Positions 40,308-48,837 of a DNA stretch of 64,000 nucleotides are shown in pieces. The notes beneath the pieces are model-generated. The model saw only the letters and a list, made by a program, of their open reading frames with translations. It searched no databases and was not told the origin of the DNA. This DNA comes from Faecalibacterium sp. I3-3-33 (lineage in GTDB: Bacteria > Bacillota > Clostridia > Oscillospirales > Ruminococcaceae), in NCBI RefSeq assembly GCF_023347295.1, contig NZ_CP094469.1, positions 930,001 through 994,000 of the forward strand, read 5' to 3'. Both the position numbers and the translations under genes were made by a program. Numbering within the stretch: position 1 is the stretch's first letter; each line of letters begins with the position of its first letter.

Positions 40308-40405
40308 ATGAACTACTAATTATCGCTGTATTCTTGCTACGAATGTCTTTTGTCGGTATACCCCATGCGCTGCCTGCTTTTCCATGACCGGGTCACGCAG
40401 GGCGC

Positions 40406-40445
40406 AAAAAAGCCCGGAGCAGGAAGAAAAAAGACTGCTCCGGGC
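40406..40445 (-). terminator. Terminator of flavin reductase gene (minus strand)
   Basis: GCCCGGAGCAG (40412-40422) and CTGCTCCGGGC (40435-40445), with an A-run at 40406-40411 that reads as T-run on the minus strand. Confidence 0.82.
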
Positions 40446-40478
40446 GGGGGATGGTTCAGTTATTGCGGGGTGCGCTTA

Positions 40479-42533
40479 TCAGACACCGGCCACACAGTTC
40501 TTGCCTGCAATATAGCCGTAGTAGACGCACAGGCTGTGGCTGATGCCGCGCATGCAGATGGGGTACTCCACCGCATAACGGCTGCCCTGCACGTTGCCGC
40601 AGACATACAGACCCTTGATGATGTCGCGCTTGGGGCTGGCGGGGTCTTCCTCGGTGAAGGTATGGCAGTTCTCGTCGCTTTCCAGACCGCCCACGCAAAC
40701 CAGCATGGCAGTAGTGCCCCACTGGCAGGCGTAGTACGGGGGATTCTCCAGTGCGAACATCCGGCTTGCAGGCTTGCCGAAGTCGTCATCGGAGCCAGCC
40801 TTGGCCAGCTCGTTGTAGCGCTGGATGGAAGCCAGCGCGGTGTCCAGCGCCTCGCCCTCGTAGCCGCACTGGGTCAACAGCTCTTCCAGCGTGTCGGCCT
40901 TGAACTGGTAAGCCTCGGCCTTGGCGCTGATCTTGGTGTACTGACGGTCGGTGTAGTTAGGATTGGACTCATCCTCGTCCTCCGGGATGATGTAGCACAG
41001 GCCGCCGTGGTTTGCCGGCATATAGGGGACCTGCTCGCCCCACTTGGCGTCGTACAGCTGGAAGGAAACGCACTCCGGCTGCAGCTCGATCTGGTTTTCC
41101 AGCTGCTGGCCGGGGATGCACTCGTTCATGAAGCGCTCGCCGCGCTTGTTGAGCTGCAGGAAGGGGGTAACGCCCATGCCGCTGCCCATGTGGTGGGTCA
41201 TAGGTGCGTGGTGATCCTGCACCTTTGCGCCGATCCATGCACCCATGCGCAGGCCGTCACCGGTCTCCACGGTGTTGCCCTCCACGTCTACGCCCAGCAT
41301 ACCCATGGCACCCATGTTTGCAATCTTCTTCTCCACCACCTCGGGGGCAAAGTGCTTCATGATCTTCTCATCGCCGGAGTTGTCGCCGGTGGCAAGGATC
41401 ACGCCCTTGGCAGCGTTGAGCTGGATGTACTTATTGCCGTTCTGTGCGTCACGGATGACAACGCCGGTCACGCGGCCATCGCTGTCCTTCAGCAGCTTGG
41501 TGCCAAAGCAACCGTAGAAGGTCTTGGCACCGGCCTCGATAGCCTTGTTCAGGTTGGCTTCCACCACAAAGCCCTGCTGATCCTTGCGGGAGGAGCGGAA
41601 CTCCATGCTGGAGGGGAAGGTGGGGAACTCCTCGTTGCGGTAGTCGTAGTGCTCGGGCTGCGGCCATGCCAGCGGCACCAGAATGCCCTTGTCGAACTGC
41701 TCCTGCGTGACCACCTGACGGGTGGTGTCGCAGATGGTCAGCTCCGGGTAAGCCTCGATGAACCAATCCATGACCTCGTGTGCATGGCTGGCCCACTTTT
41801 TCAGGATGGAGCGCTTATTGCGGTAGGTGCACTCGCGCATCAGGCGGTTGACCACCACATCCTCGTCCACGATGTTCTCGCGGCCCCAGCGCTTGTTCAG
41901 GCTGCCGTTCAGCAGGGCATACTCGCCGCTGCGGCAGTTGAAGGAGGAGCTCTTCTCCACGATGGCCACCTTTGCGCCCTCCTCGGCGGCGGCGCGGGCA
42001 GCGCAGATGCCGGACAGACCTGCACCGATGATGACCACGTCAAAATCCTGCGTCTCGGAAGCCTGCACATCCGGCTCCTCGCCCAGCCAGTCCTCGCCGG
42101 AATCGGCAGTCTGCTCTGCGGCGGGCTCCTCGGTCTTTACGCCCATGGCCTGCTCAATGCAGCTGGCGGCAGCCTTCTTGACGGCGTTGGTGGTGACGGT
42201 AGCGCCGGAGATGTTATCGATCTCGGCATTCTGGGCTTCCATCAGTGCTTCCTGCAGGGTGGGAGCAGCCACGCCGCCGATGCTCTCGGTCTCGTTGGAG
42301 GCGTCTACCACCACATCGGTGATGGCGGTGGCGCTGAAGGTCATGGTCACCTTCACCTCGCCGATGCCGGTGGCAGTGCCGGTGTAGGTGCCGGGGGTGT
42401 AAATCGCATCACCGGAAGCGGCGGTGCTGGAAGAAGCTGCGGAGTTGCAGGCAGCCAGTGCGCCTGCGGTGACGCCGCTCATGGCGGCGGCAGCGGCAAC
42501 TTTCAGGAAGCCCTTACGAGAGATCTTTTCCAT
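40479..42533 (-). CDS. Extracytoplasmic flavinylated reductase (fumarate/urocanate reductase family)
   Basis: The 684-residue lipoprotein has an N-terminal export signal (SRKGFLKVAAAAAMSGVTAG, lipobox LAAC with Cys29), an FMN-binding domain (about 45-130) with the flavinylation motif SGATVTT (Thr114), an acidic linker, and a FAD-binding reductase domain starting DFDVVIIGAGLSGICAARAA. The C-terminal half has GTTAMLVCVGGLESDENC and YGYIAGKNC. Such enzymes reduce fumarate, urocanate, acrylates or plant-derived enoates outside the membrane, using electrons from a flavin transfer chain. Substrate is unknown. Divergent LysR gene upstream. Confidence 0.92.
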   Translation of the reverse strand: MEKISRKGFLKVAAAAAMSGVTAGALAACNSAASSSTAASGDAIYTPGTYTGTATGIGEVKVTMTFSATAITDVVVDASNETESIGGVAAPTLQEALMEAQNAEIDNISGATVTTNAVKKAAASCIEQAMGVKTEEPAAEQTADSGEDWLGEEPDVQASETQDFDVVIIGAGLSGICAARAAAEEGAKVAIVEKSSSFNCRSGEYALLNGSLNKRWGRENIVDEDVVVNRLMRECTYRNKRSILKKWASHAHEVMDWFIEAYPELTICDTTRQVVTQEQFDKGILVPLAWPQPEHYDYRNEEFPTFPSSMEFRSSRKDQQGFVVEANLNKAIEAGAKTFYGCFGTKLLKDSDGRVTGVVIRDAQNGNKYIQLNAAKGVILATGDNSGDEKIMKHFAPEVVEKKIANMGAMGMLGVDVEGNTVETGDGLRMGAWIGAKVQDHHAPMTHHMGSGMGVTPFLQLNKRGERFMNECIPGQQLENQIELQPECVSFQLYDAKWGEQVPYMPANHGGLCYIIPEDEDESNPNYTDRQYTKISAKAEAYQFKADTLEELLTQCGYEGEALDTALASIQRYNELAKAGSDDDFGKPASRMFALENPPYYACQWGTTAMLVCVGGLESDENCHTFTEEDPASPKRDIIKGLYVCGNVQGSRYAVEYPICMRGISHSLCVYYGYIAGKNCVAGV

Positions 42534-42724
42534 CTTGTTTCTCCTTTTTTCTGTTCCTTCTTTTTCGTATGTGCGGGATTTTTATCCCTGTCCTCAGATA
42601 GTATAAAATATAACGAACCAAAAGAGAAACAAAAGATTTTTGCAAGTGCGATAAAAAACGTTTATAACTCCGGCGTTCTATGTTATACTGGTGCTATACA
42701 CCGCAGAAAGGAAAATCCTTCGCC

Positions 42725-43612
42725 ATGAACGACCATCAATTGCTGTGCTTTTTAACGGTGCAGCGCACGCTGAACTTTACTGCCGCCGCAAAGGAGCTGT
42801 ACTGCACCCAGCCTGCACTCAGCTACCAGATCCGCAGTCTGGAAAAAGAGCTGGGCTTGCCCCTGTTCGAGCGCAGCACCACCCGGGTGGTGCTGACGGC
42901 GGCAGGCCGCGCCTTTGTGCCCCATGCAGAGCAGCTGTACCGGGGCATGCTGAACGCCCGCACCGTGCTGAAGGGCTTTTCCACCGGGCACACCCTTACC
43001 CTGCGCCTGCCGCCGGTGCTGCTGCAGCGCGACCCCATCTACCCGGTGCTGATGGAGCGGCTGCATACTGCGCTGCCGGGATACGAGTTCCGGGTGGACA
43101 CCACCCCGCCGCTGCTGAACGCCCATCTGATGCTCTGCACCGAGGCGGACGCCGCCGTGGTCCTGCCCTTCGGGGCGGCACAGCCGGAGGTGGAGCGCAC
43201 TCCCATCATGCACAACACCTTTTATCTGGCGCTTGCGCCGGAGCATCCGCTTTACCCCCGCGACAGCCTGCAGCTGGCCGACCTTGCAGGACAGCGGGTG
43301 TACTATGAGCCGCTGTATCAGGAGATCGTGGAATATGCAAGTGTCCAGCCCGGAATGCCGTTTTCTACCATGGAATGGTGCAGCGTGGAAAACTACGCCC
43401 ATGTCTACACCGAGCTGCTGGCCGGACGGGGGATGTTCTTGTTCCCTGTGCGCTACCCTTCCTACCCGGCAGCGTGGTACCGGCAGGTATGGTTGCCTCT
43501 GCCAGACACGGTTCTGCTGACCTTGCGGGAGGATCCCCGTCCGGAAATCCTCACCCTGCGTCAGGTGTTCACCGAGGTTTACGGGGAGAGGATAAAAGCG
43601 TTACTTCCATAG
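42725..43612 (+). CDS. LysR-family regulator divergent from flavin reductase
   Basis: The 295-residue protein has a LysR winged helix (DHQLLCFLTVQRTLNFTAAA, then LYCTQPALSYQIRSLEKELG) and an effector-binding domain. It is divergent from the reductase gene with about 190 bases between starts, including AT-rich promoter elements (TATACT near 42693, TATAAC near 42610). LysR proteins at such places usually activate the divergent gene in response to its substrate, so the inducer is likely the reductase substrate. ATG 42725 has GAAAGG upstream. Confidence 0.9.
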   Translation: MNDHQLLCFLTVQRTLNFTAAAKELYCTQPALSYQIRSLEKELGLPLFERSTTRVVLTAAGRAFVPHAEQLYRGMLNARTVLKGFSTGHTLTLRLPPVLLQRDPIYPVLMERLHTALPGYEFRVDTTPPLLNAHLMLCTEADAAVVLPFGAAQPEVERTPIMHNTFYLALAPEHPLYPRDSLQLADLAGQRVYYEPLYQEIVEYASVQPGMPFSTMEWCSVENYAHVYTELLAGRGMFLFPVRYPSYPAAWYRQVWLPLPDTVLLTLREDPRPEILTLRQVFTEVYGERIKALLP

Positions 43613-43730
43613 AACAGATGGAAAATGTACACAGTGCAATGGAAATAGACCTTCAGGAAATTCATGCATCCACAAAGATTTTGAGTGCGATCTTGAAAAT
43701 GCAGCTAAGAATCGAAGGATTTTTATTGTA

Positions 43731-43788
43731 CACATCTTTCTGTAAAATGACCTCAGAAGAAGCAAAACACACCTCGGGAGGAAAACTC
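43731..43788 (+). repeat. Module B copy 1 (promoter/leader)
   Basis: CTTTCTGTAAAATGACCTCA, GAAGAAGCAAAACACACCTC, GGGAGGAAAACTCT. It closely matches 46349-46402. TAAAAT may be the -10. Confidence 0.7.
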
Positions 43789-43789
43789 T

Positions 43790-43981
43790 ATGTCTGATAC
43801 ACGAAAAAAGGCAACCATGCCGCAGGTGCTTCAACAGCCGCTGCGCCGCTATGTGGCACAGGCAGACGGAAAGCTCTGCGGCTATTGCAAAGAGGACCTC
43901 TGCAATACCGAAAACGGACGGATGATCGTGGAGCTGTATCTGGGTAAACAGGAACATCACGTTTCAAGGATCTTGTATTGA
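43790..43981 (+). CDS. Small Cys-containing protein
   Basis: The 63-residue product has no recognised family. It starts at ATG 43790 after GGAGG in module B. The central part (LCGYCKEDLCNTENGRMIVE) has three cysteines in CX2CX4C spacing that could bind a metal or form a disulfide. It might be a 3'-truncated gene: similarity to known proteins is not visible and the frame ends soon after QEHHVSRILY. Confidence 0.5.
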   Translation: MSDTRKKATMPQVLQQPLRRYVAQADGKLCGYCKEDLCNTENGRMIVELYLGKQEHHVSRILY

Positions 43982-44132
43982 AATAGCTGCACAGCCGCAG
44001 CTATTGGGTTGAAAATAAGGCTGAAGCCCCAATTGCTCCAGCCAATGTCAGAGTTTCTTAATTGTTCATCAAAAATACGTTGGTACGTTTTACACTGTGA
44101 CAATTCAAAAAACAAAGGAGAGATATTTTACT

Positions 44133-46187
44133 ATGATCTACAAAAAGCGATACGGTCAACCATTTGATACCGAAAGTGTAGTGGGTTCTTTTCTGCCCAT
44201 GATGGAAACGATACCCTATCTGACCAAGGAGCCGGATGGTTTCTCCTATGCCATGGAACCGCAGGATGTCCTGTATGGTCTTGGCGAAAACGTCCGTGGT
44301 ATCAACAAGCGCGGGTGGGTGTACGAAAGCAAATGCTCCGATGACGGCAACCATACCGAGGGCAAATCCTCGCTGTACGGTGCTTATAATTTTATGATCG
44401 TGTCCGGCAAGGATACATTTGGCTTTTTTATCGACTACCCGGGCAAGGTCACCTTTGACTGCGGCTACACCGACATGGATACCTTACGCATCACGGTGGC
44501 CGAGGAAAATTACGATCTCTACATCATTGAGGGCGAAAGCCTGACCGATATTGTGCACCAGTTCCGCCAGTTGGTGGGGCGCAGTTATATTCCGCCCAAA
44601 TGGGCTTTTGGCAACGCCCAGAGCCGCTGGAGCTACATGAACGAGGACGAGGTCCGCGAGGTGGTGGCAAATTACCGTGCCAATAATATGCCGCTGGACG
44701 CCGTGGTTCTGGACATTGATTACATGGAGCGTTACAAGGACTTTACGGTGGATGCGCAGCGCTTCCCGCGTTTTGCAGACTTTGCCGCCGAGATGAAAGC
44801 GCAGGGCATCCATCTTGTCCCCATCATCGATGCAGCAGTCAAGATCGAAGAGGGATATGATGTGTACGAGGAGGGCGTGAAAAACGGCTACTTCTGCACG
44901 AATCAGGATGGCACCCCCTTTGTAGCCGGTGTGTGGCCTGGACGGGTACACTTCCCCGATATGCTCAACCCGGAAGCCCGCGCTTGGTTTGGCAGTCAAT
45001 ATAAAGTTCTGCTGGATCAGGGGATCGAGGGCTTCTGGAATGATATGAACGAGCCTGCTATCTTCTACGCAGAGGAAAGACTGAAAAAGACCTTTGCTAA
45101 AATTGAGGAATACAACAAGCAAAATCTGGATATTTCCAGCTTTGCTGCTTTTACCGGCATGGTGACAGAGCTTTCCAACAACGAAAACGATTATAAGACG
45201 TTCTACCACAACACCAAGCAGGGGCGTATGCGGCACGACAAGGTACATAATCTTTTTGGTTATAACATGACCCGTGCTGCAGGCGAGGCTTTTGAGCGGC
45301 TGGAGCCGGACAAGCGCATTTTGATGTACTCCCGTTCCGCCTGCATCGGGATGCACCGGTATGGCGGCATCTGGACCGGCGACAACCATTCTTGGTGGAG
45401 CCACATTCTGCTTGCGCTGCACATGATGCCCTCCCTGAATATGTGCGGCTTCCTGTACGAAGGCCCCGACATTGGCGGCTTTGGCAGCAATACCACGGAG
45501 GATCTGGTGCTGCGCTGGTACGGCATGGGCATCTTCTCTCCGCTGCTGCGGAACCACTCTGCCAAGGACACCCGCCGGCAGGAACCCTACCGCTTTAAGA
45601 ACAAGGCCGCCTTTGCCGGTATTTTACAGCTGCGCTACCTGCTGCTGCCCTACATTTACAGCGAGTACATGAAAGCTGCTCTGCACGACGAGATGTACTG
45701 TATGCCGTTGGCGTTCGCTTTCCCGGAGGACGACTTTGCCCGCCGGGTAGAGGATGAGGTGATGATCGGTGAAAGCCTGTTGATCGCCCCGGTATATGAG
45801 CAAAATGCCCGAGGCCGTTATGTTTATCTGCCGGAGGAGATGCTGCAGGTGCGGGTAAAGTGCAGCGAAAGCAACCGCATCGAAACCAGTGTGCTGCCAG
45901 CAGGCCATCATTATATTCCGGTGGAGCTGGATGAAGTGGTGTTCTTTTTGCGCAAGGGACACCTTCTGCCCCTTGCCAAGGACGGCAAAAAGATCCAGAG
46001 CGTTGCGGATGTGGATTTTGCAGATCTGCGCCTGCTTGCCTATGCTCCCAATGGTGCATCCTATGAATACTATACCGATGACGGCGAGACGAAGGACTAT
46101 GATAAGCCGGAACATTTTGTGCACATCACGCTGGATGCGGATGGAAACGCAAAGAGCGATCGTGCTACGGTCAAAGTAGAAGGATAA
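44133..46187 (+). CDS. Glycoside hydrolase family 31 alpha-glucosidase/xylosidase
   Basis: The 684-residue enzyme has the GH31 catalytic barrel with nucleophile Asp304 in GFWNDMNEPAIF, acid/base Asp417 in GGIWTGDNHSWWSH, and flanking GYTDMDT... and DIGGFGSNTTEDLVLRWYGM. The N-terminal galactose-mutarotase-like domain and C-terminal beta domains are present. No signal peptide is seen, so it acts on imported oligosaccharides in the cytoplasm. ATG 44133 follows AAGGAG with a long spacing of 12; a shorter product is possible. It ends at a strong terminator. Confidence 0.93.
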   Translation: MIYKKRYGQPFDTESVVGSFLPMMETIPYLTKEPDGFSYAMEPQDVLYGLGENVRGINKRGWVYESKCSDDGNHTEGKSSLYGAYNFMIVSGKDTFGFFIDYPGKVTFDCGYTDMDTLRITVAEENYDLYIIEGESLTDIVHQFRQLVGRSYIPPKWAFGNAQSRWSYMNEDEVREVVANYRANNMPLDAVVLDIDYMERYKDFTVDAQRFPRFADFAAEMKAQGIHLVPIIDAAVKIEEGYDVYEEGVKNGYFCTNQDGTPFVAGVWPGRVHFPDMLNPEARAWFGSQYKVLLDQGIEGFWNDMNEPAIFYAEERLKKTFAKIEEYNKQNLDISSFAAFTGMVTELSNNENDYKTFYHNTKQGRMRHDKVHNLFGYNMTRAAGEAFERLEPDKRILMYSRSACIGMHRYGGIWTGDNHSWWSHILLALHMMPSLNMCGFLYEGPDIGGFGSNTTEDLVLRWYGMGIFSPLLRNHSAKDTRRQEPYRFKNKAAFAGILQLRYLLLPYIYSEYMKAALHDEMYCMPLAFAFPEDDFARRVEDEVMIGESLLIAPVYEQNARGRYVYLPEEMLQVRVKCSESNRIETSVLPAGHHYIPVELDEVVFFLRKGHLLPLAKDGKKIQSVADVDFADLRLLAYAPNGASYEYYTDDGETKDYDKPEHFVHITLDADGNAKSDRATVKVEG

Positions 46188-46213
46188 TCGTCAGTCATTA
46201 CGCAGTTCCTACA

Positions 46214-46256
46214 GAGTGACAGCGTTTCAGCTTGAAATGCTGTCACTCTTTTTTGT
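46214..46256 (+). terminator. Terminator after GH31 gene
   Basis: GAGTGACAGC (46214-46223) pairs with GCTGTCACTC (46239-46248), then TTTTTTG. Confidence 0.88.
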
Positions 46257-46348
46257 TGTCTGAATCACAGATGAAATAGCCACTCTATCTGGGAATCCGG
46301 GAAGAATGAGATGACAAGAAATGCTGAAAGAGATGTTTATGGGACAGC

Positions 46349-46402
46349 TCTTTCGATAAAATGACCGCAGAAGAAGCAAAACACACTTCGGATGGAGGAA
46401 AA
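46349..46402 (+). repeat. Module B copy 2 (promoter/leader)
   Basis: CTCTTTCGATAAAATGACCG, CAGAAGAAGCAAAACACACT, TCGGATGGAGGAAAATAC. The same module as at 43731, here before the glycine-rich membrane protein. Confidence 0.7.
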
Positions 46403-46406
46403 TACA

Positions 46407-46619
46407 ATGGCAAACGGCGATTACGGCTATTTCGGCAAAGGCGATACGGGCTATGCCCAGTACATGACGGCCTTCAACCGCAACTTCGGCGGCTCGTCCG
46501 GCGGTGGCGGTGGGAACCACAACAATGGCGGCGGTGGCGGGGGAGATGGCAGCGGCTGCGGCTGCCTCATTGCCATTGCGGTGGTGGTCGTGCTGGTGCT
46601 TATTGCCATGGGAAGCTGA
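46407..46619 (+). CDS. Small glycine-rich tail-anchored membrane protein
   Basis: The 70-residue product has a soluble N-terminal part (ANGDYGYFGKGDTGYAQYMT), a glycine/asparagine-rich linker of about 20 residues (SSGGGGGNHNNGGGGGG), a CGC pair, and one C-terminal membrane helix (LIAIAVVVVLVLIAM). I know no function for it. ATG 46407 follows ATGGAGGAAAATACA of module B. It ends at a hairpin (46622-46644). Confidence 0.75.
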   Translation: MANGDYGYFGKGDTGYAQYMTAFNRNFGGSSGGGGGNHNNGGGGGGDGSGCGCLIAIAVVVVLVLIAMGS

Positions 46620-46621
46620 GG

Positions 46622-46648
46622 GCAGCCCTACGGTGCAGGGCTGCTTGT
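46622..46648 (+). terminator. Hairpin after small membrane protein gene
   Basis: GCAGCCCT (46622-46629) pairs with AGGGCTGC (46637-46644); the following TTGTGG is a weak T tract. Confidence 0.55.
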
Positions 46649-46678
46649 GGTAAACGGCGGAAAAAACTAAAAAAGCAC

Positions 46679-46743
46679 TTGACCCTGACGTTGCGTTATA
46701 CGCCCGCATGAGCTGGGGAATGAAGTTTGCGGGCGAGGTGTAA
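46679..46743 (+). pseudogene. MerR-type promoter fragment joined to 3' tail of Gfo/Idh/MocA gene
   Basis: TTGACCCTGACGTTGCGTTA (46679-46698) resembles the MerR operator/promoter at 1726 up to its spacer, but the -10 is missing. After a short junction follows ATGAGCTGGGGAATGAAGTT with TTGCGGGCGAGGTGTAAGCA, nearly identical to the last codons (MGWGMKFAGEV) and 3' flank of the oxidoreductase at 50782-51765. Two unrelated fragments are fused. Confidence 0.8.
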
Positions 46744-46760
46744 GCACACACCTTGCTGCA

Positions 46761-46828
46761 GGTATTTTTCATGCGAAAACCATGGTATACAGAGAACGAC
46801 AACTCGGAAGTTGCAGGGGGTAACAGAG
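46761..46828 (+). repeat. Module A copy 5 (promoter half)
   Basis: GTATTTTTCATGCGAAAACC, TGGTATACAGAGAAC (TATACA 46786-46791), CGACAACTCGGAAGTTGCAG, GGGG. The terminator half is absent. It precedes the truncated superoxide reductase frame. Confidence 0.7.
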
Positions 46829-47008
46829 ATGAAAAATAGGATAATCGGTGTTATCCAGTGGCTCTATGTGGAAACGGCGCAGGGCGGCCACATCCGCTAT
46901 CTCCATCCGGGCGAGGCACCCAGAGCGGCTTTTGAGCTGGGCGACGAGACACCGGTGGCGGTCTATGCCTACTGCAATCTGCATGGCCTGTGGACGACAA
47001 AACTCTGA
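46829..47008 (+). pseudogene. Truncated superoxide reductase (C-terminal half)
   Basis: ATG 46829 opens a 59-codon frame. From VIQWLYVETAQGGHIRYLHP through YAYCNLHGLW to the stop it matches the last 50 residues of the superoxide reductase at 2615. The N-terminal Fe-Cys4 domain and the first His ligands are gone, so a functional iron site is unlikely. A ribosome site and promoter (module A) remain, so it may still be translated. Confidence 0.8.
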
Positions 47009-47019
47009 TAAAACAATAA

Positions 47020-47080
47020 GTCCCCTCCGCGCAGATACCCGGAAAGCGAGATCCGGGTCTGCACGGAGGGGACGATTTTG
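47020..47080 (+). terminator. Long terminator hairpin between SOR fragment and DUF3343 gene
   Basis: GTCCCCTCCG (47020-47029) pairs with CGGAGGGGAC (47064-47073), with an inner ACCCGG/CCGGGT stem, then GATTTTG. A degenerate copy lies at 49789-49844. Confidence 0.82.
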
Positions 47081-47317
47081 TTATAGCAGAACTTCTTTGG
47101 TCTGTTCGATTTCAACAGGGCACTCTGCAAGCAGGCCGGAATGCTGCCGATACGCATCCGGTTCCATCCGCCATGCGATCCCGCAGCCAGCAGAAAGTTC
47201 CCGCGGAACAGGGATCAGCCTGCCGGGAATCCCGTTCTGTTTGCAAAAGGCTTCCAGTTCCATGACCGCAGAAGTAGTGTAGAATGTCAAAACCTGATAG
47301 GGCTTTTTTGCTCTCAT
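47081..47317 (-). CDS. DUF3343 family protein (putative Se/S carrier)
   Basis: The 78-residue protein has the DUF3343 pattern: YQVLTFYTTSAVMELEAFCK, GIPGRLIPVPRELSAGCGIA and a C-terminal helix. Members often adjoin TusA-like and YedE genes and are proposed to handle selenium or sulfur; the Cys of SAGCG is conserved. Third gene, after yedE and tusA, on the minus strand. Confidence 0.85.
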   Translation of the reverse strand: MRAKKPYQVLTFYTTSAVMELEAFCKQNGIPGRLIPVPRELSAGCGIAWRMEPDAYRQHSGLLAECPVEIEQTKEVLL

Positions 47318-47326
47318 ACGCTGCCG

Positions 47327-47548
47327 TTATGCCTGAAAGGTGATCTCAAAACAGCCATCCGCCCGCGTGGTCGTCTGACCGTCCTTGTGTTCATATTCCA
47401 GCATTTTTTCAATGTTTTTGCGGGTGTGCGCTTCATCACCGAGAACGCGGATCATCTCGCCCGGATGCTCTTCCATCGCATCCATCGTCAGCAACACCGG
47501 TTCAGGGCAGGAAAGGCCGCGAACGTCCACTTCAACAAATTTAGCCAT
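47327..47548 (-). CDS. tusA: TusA/SirA-type sulfur carrier protein
   Basis: The 73-residue protein reads VDVRGLSCPEPVLLTMDAME, the CPxP motif in which the Cys carries persulfide or perselenide, followed by the alpha/beta fold of SirA. It lies between the yedE and DUF3343 genes; the trio matches the selenium-metabolism cluster seen in Firmicutes. It probably relays sulfur or selenium from transport to an enzyme such as a selenophosphate or thiolation pathway. Start with AAGGAG upstream on the minus strand. Confidence 0.92.
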   Translation of the reverse strand: MAKFVEVDVRGLSCPEPVLLTMDAMEEHPGEMIRVLGDEAHTRKNIEKMLEYEHKDGQTTTRADGCFEITFQA

Positions 47549-47569
47549 TGTGCTTTCTCCTTTTTCAGA

Positions 47570-48670
47570 TCATTTTGCCGCTTTTTTACGGCGCAGGTTG
47601 GTTGCTGCAATCACAAACAACAGTACAATGCAAACAATGACTGCAATCTTGCCGGGCATGGCCGGGCCGCCGGGAACAGCGGCATCGGTCGCTGTGGCAG
47701 CTTTGGCGGCGCTGCCGACCAGATTAAAATTGTGTGCAAAAGCGGCACCCAGAAGCATACCGAGGAATGTTACCGCGCTGTCGGAGGAGCCCTGCCCTGC
47801 AAGGATCAGCTGACGCAGCGGGCAGCCACCGGCCAATACCGCTGCAAAACCGACAACGTACATGCCAAGGACGTTCCACAGATGCTGCGAATGTGCAATG
47901 GGCTGGCCGGAGAAGCTCAGATGGAAATTGCCGGTGGCAATGTTATAAATGGTCATGACCGCAAACAGCGCGGAAATAATGCTGAGCAGGTCGAAATTCT
48001 TCATTAGGATCACATCGCGGATGCTTCCGGCAAAGCACATACGGCTTTTCTGTGCGAGGGCACCGATGACCAATGCGACCACCAGTGCCAGCAGCAGCGG
48101 AGCGTGCTTGCTGCCGGGGCCTTCCGCGCTTGCCACATAAGCACCCGTTGCCACACCAATCACCAGCAGAGCAGCCAGCAGAACCGGCAGCACCGCACCG
48201 CTGAGCGACTTGGCTTCATAGGCTCTTCCCAGAGAAAAGCCTTTTTTCAAGAAGCAGGAGCCAGTGGCGACACCGCCAGCAAAGCCGATGAGCGCCACAT
48301 ACGCATTCAGGTCACCGGCAGACATCCGTAGCACCATGCGCAGCGGGCAGCCCAGAAAGACCAGTGCACCGATCATCATAACGGCACCCAGCAGAAAACG
48401 CACCATCGGCGCAGAACCGGCGGTAGAGCGATACTCTTTGGTTGCCATGGAAATCAGGAACGAGCCGCAGACAAAGCCGACGATCTCAGGGCGGAAATAC
48501 TGAACGGGTGCAGCGGTGTGCAGTTTGAGCGCGCCTGCCGCGTCGCGGATGAAACAGGCCACGCAGATTGCCATGTTGGCCGGGTTGCCAGACATGGCCA
48601 GAAGCATGACCAGAAGTCCGATGACCACACCGGACAAGGCCAGCTTCCATGTTTTGTCGAATAATTTCAT
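47570..48670 (-). CDS. yedE: YedE-type selenium/sulfur-compound transporter
   Basis: The 366-residue membrane protein has nine or ten helices and the YeeE/YedE signatures GNPANMAICVACFIRD, FLGCPLRMVLRMSAGD, QKSRMCFAGSIRDVIL and LAGGCPLRQLILAGQGSSDS, each with a conserved Cys thought to relay thiosulfate- or selenium-type ligands. It is the first gene of the yedE-tusA-DUF3343 operon, divergent from a LysR regulator. Substrate could be thiosulfate or a selenium species; the selenium assignment comes from the neighbours. Confidence 0.92.
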   Translation of the reverse strand: MKLFDKTWKLALSGVVIGLLVMLLAMSGNPANMAICVACFIRDAAGALKLHTAAPVQYFRPEIVGFVCGSFLISMATKEYRSTAGSAPMVRFLLGAVMMIGALVFLGCPLRMVLRMSAGDLNAYVALIGFAGGVATGSCFLKKGFSLGRAYEAKSLSGAVLPVLLAALLVIGVATGAYVASAEGPGSKHAPLLLALVVALVIGALAQKSRMCFAGSIRDVILMKNFDLLSIISALFAVMTIYNIATGNFHLSFSGQPIAHSQHLWNVLGMYVVGFAAVLAGGCPLRQLILAGQGSSDSAVTFLGMLLGAAFAHNFNLVGSAAKAATATDAAVPGGPAMPGKIAVIVCIVLLFVIAATNLRRKKAAK

Positions 48671-48837
48671 GATTTCCTCCTTTTTTAGCGGGTGAACTTT
48701 ACCAGTTCAGTATAACACACACGATTTTTCAGGGGAAATTGATTTTATTGATAATCCGAATGTACTTATTGATATAATCAATGAGCGGAGCTATAATAGA
48801 AGAAAAAACCTTTTCAGCACAAAAAAAGGAGCGCAGC

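Larger units (their letters stand above)
40104..40478. other. Spacer after PTS with repeat and IS-end-like sequence
   Basis: No gene is seen. GGGGGCTGTTGCAAAATAGC followed by CCC (40141-40163) resembles the terminal repeat of IS1182-type elements. A hairpin AATGAGATAG/CTATCTCATT (40172-40211) with TTTTG works as a terminator. The second copy of the 48-bp repeat lies at 40260-40307. The minus-strand terminator of the flavoprotein gene is at 40406-40445. Confidence 0.6.

Noticed and set aside
40350..42728. Very long plus-strand open frame (792 codons)
   Set aside because: It is antisense to the flavin reductase, whose minus-strand frame has a signal peptide, FMN motif and FAD motif; the plus-strand product has biased composition and no motifs.
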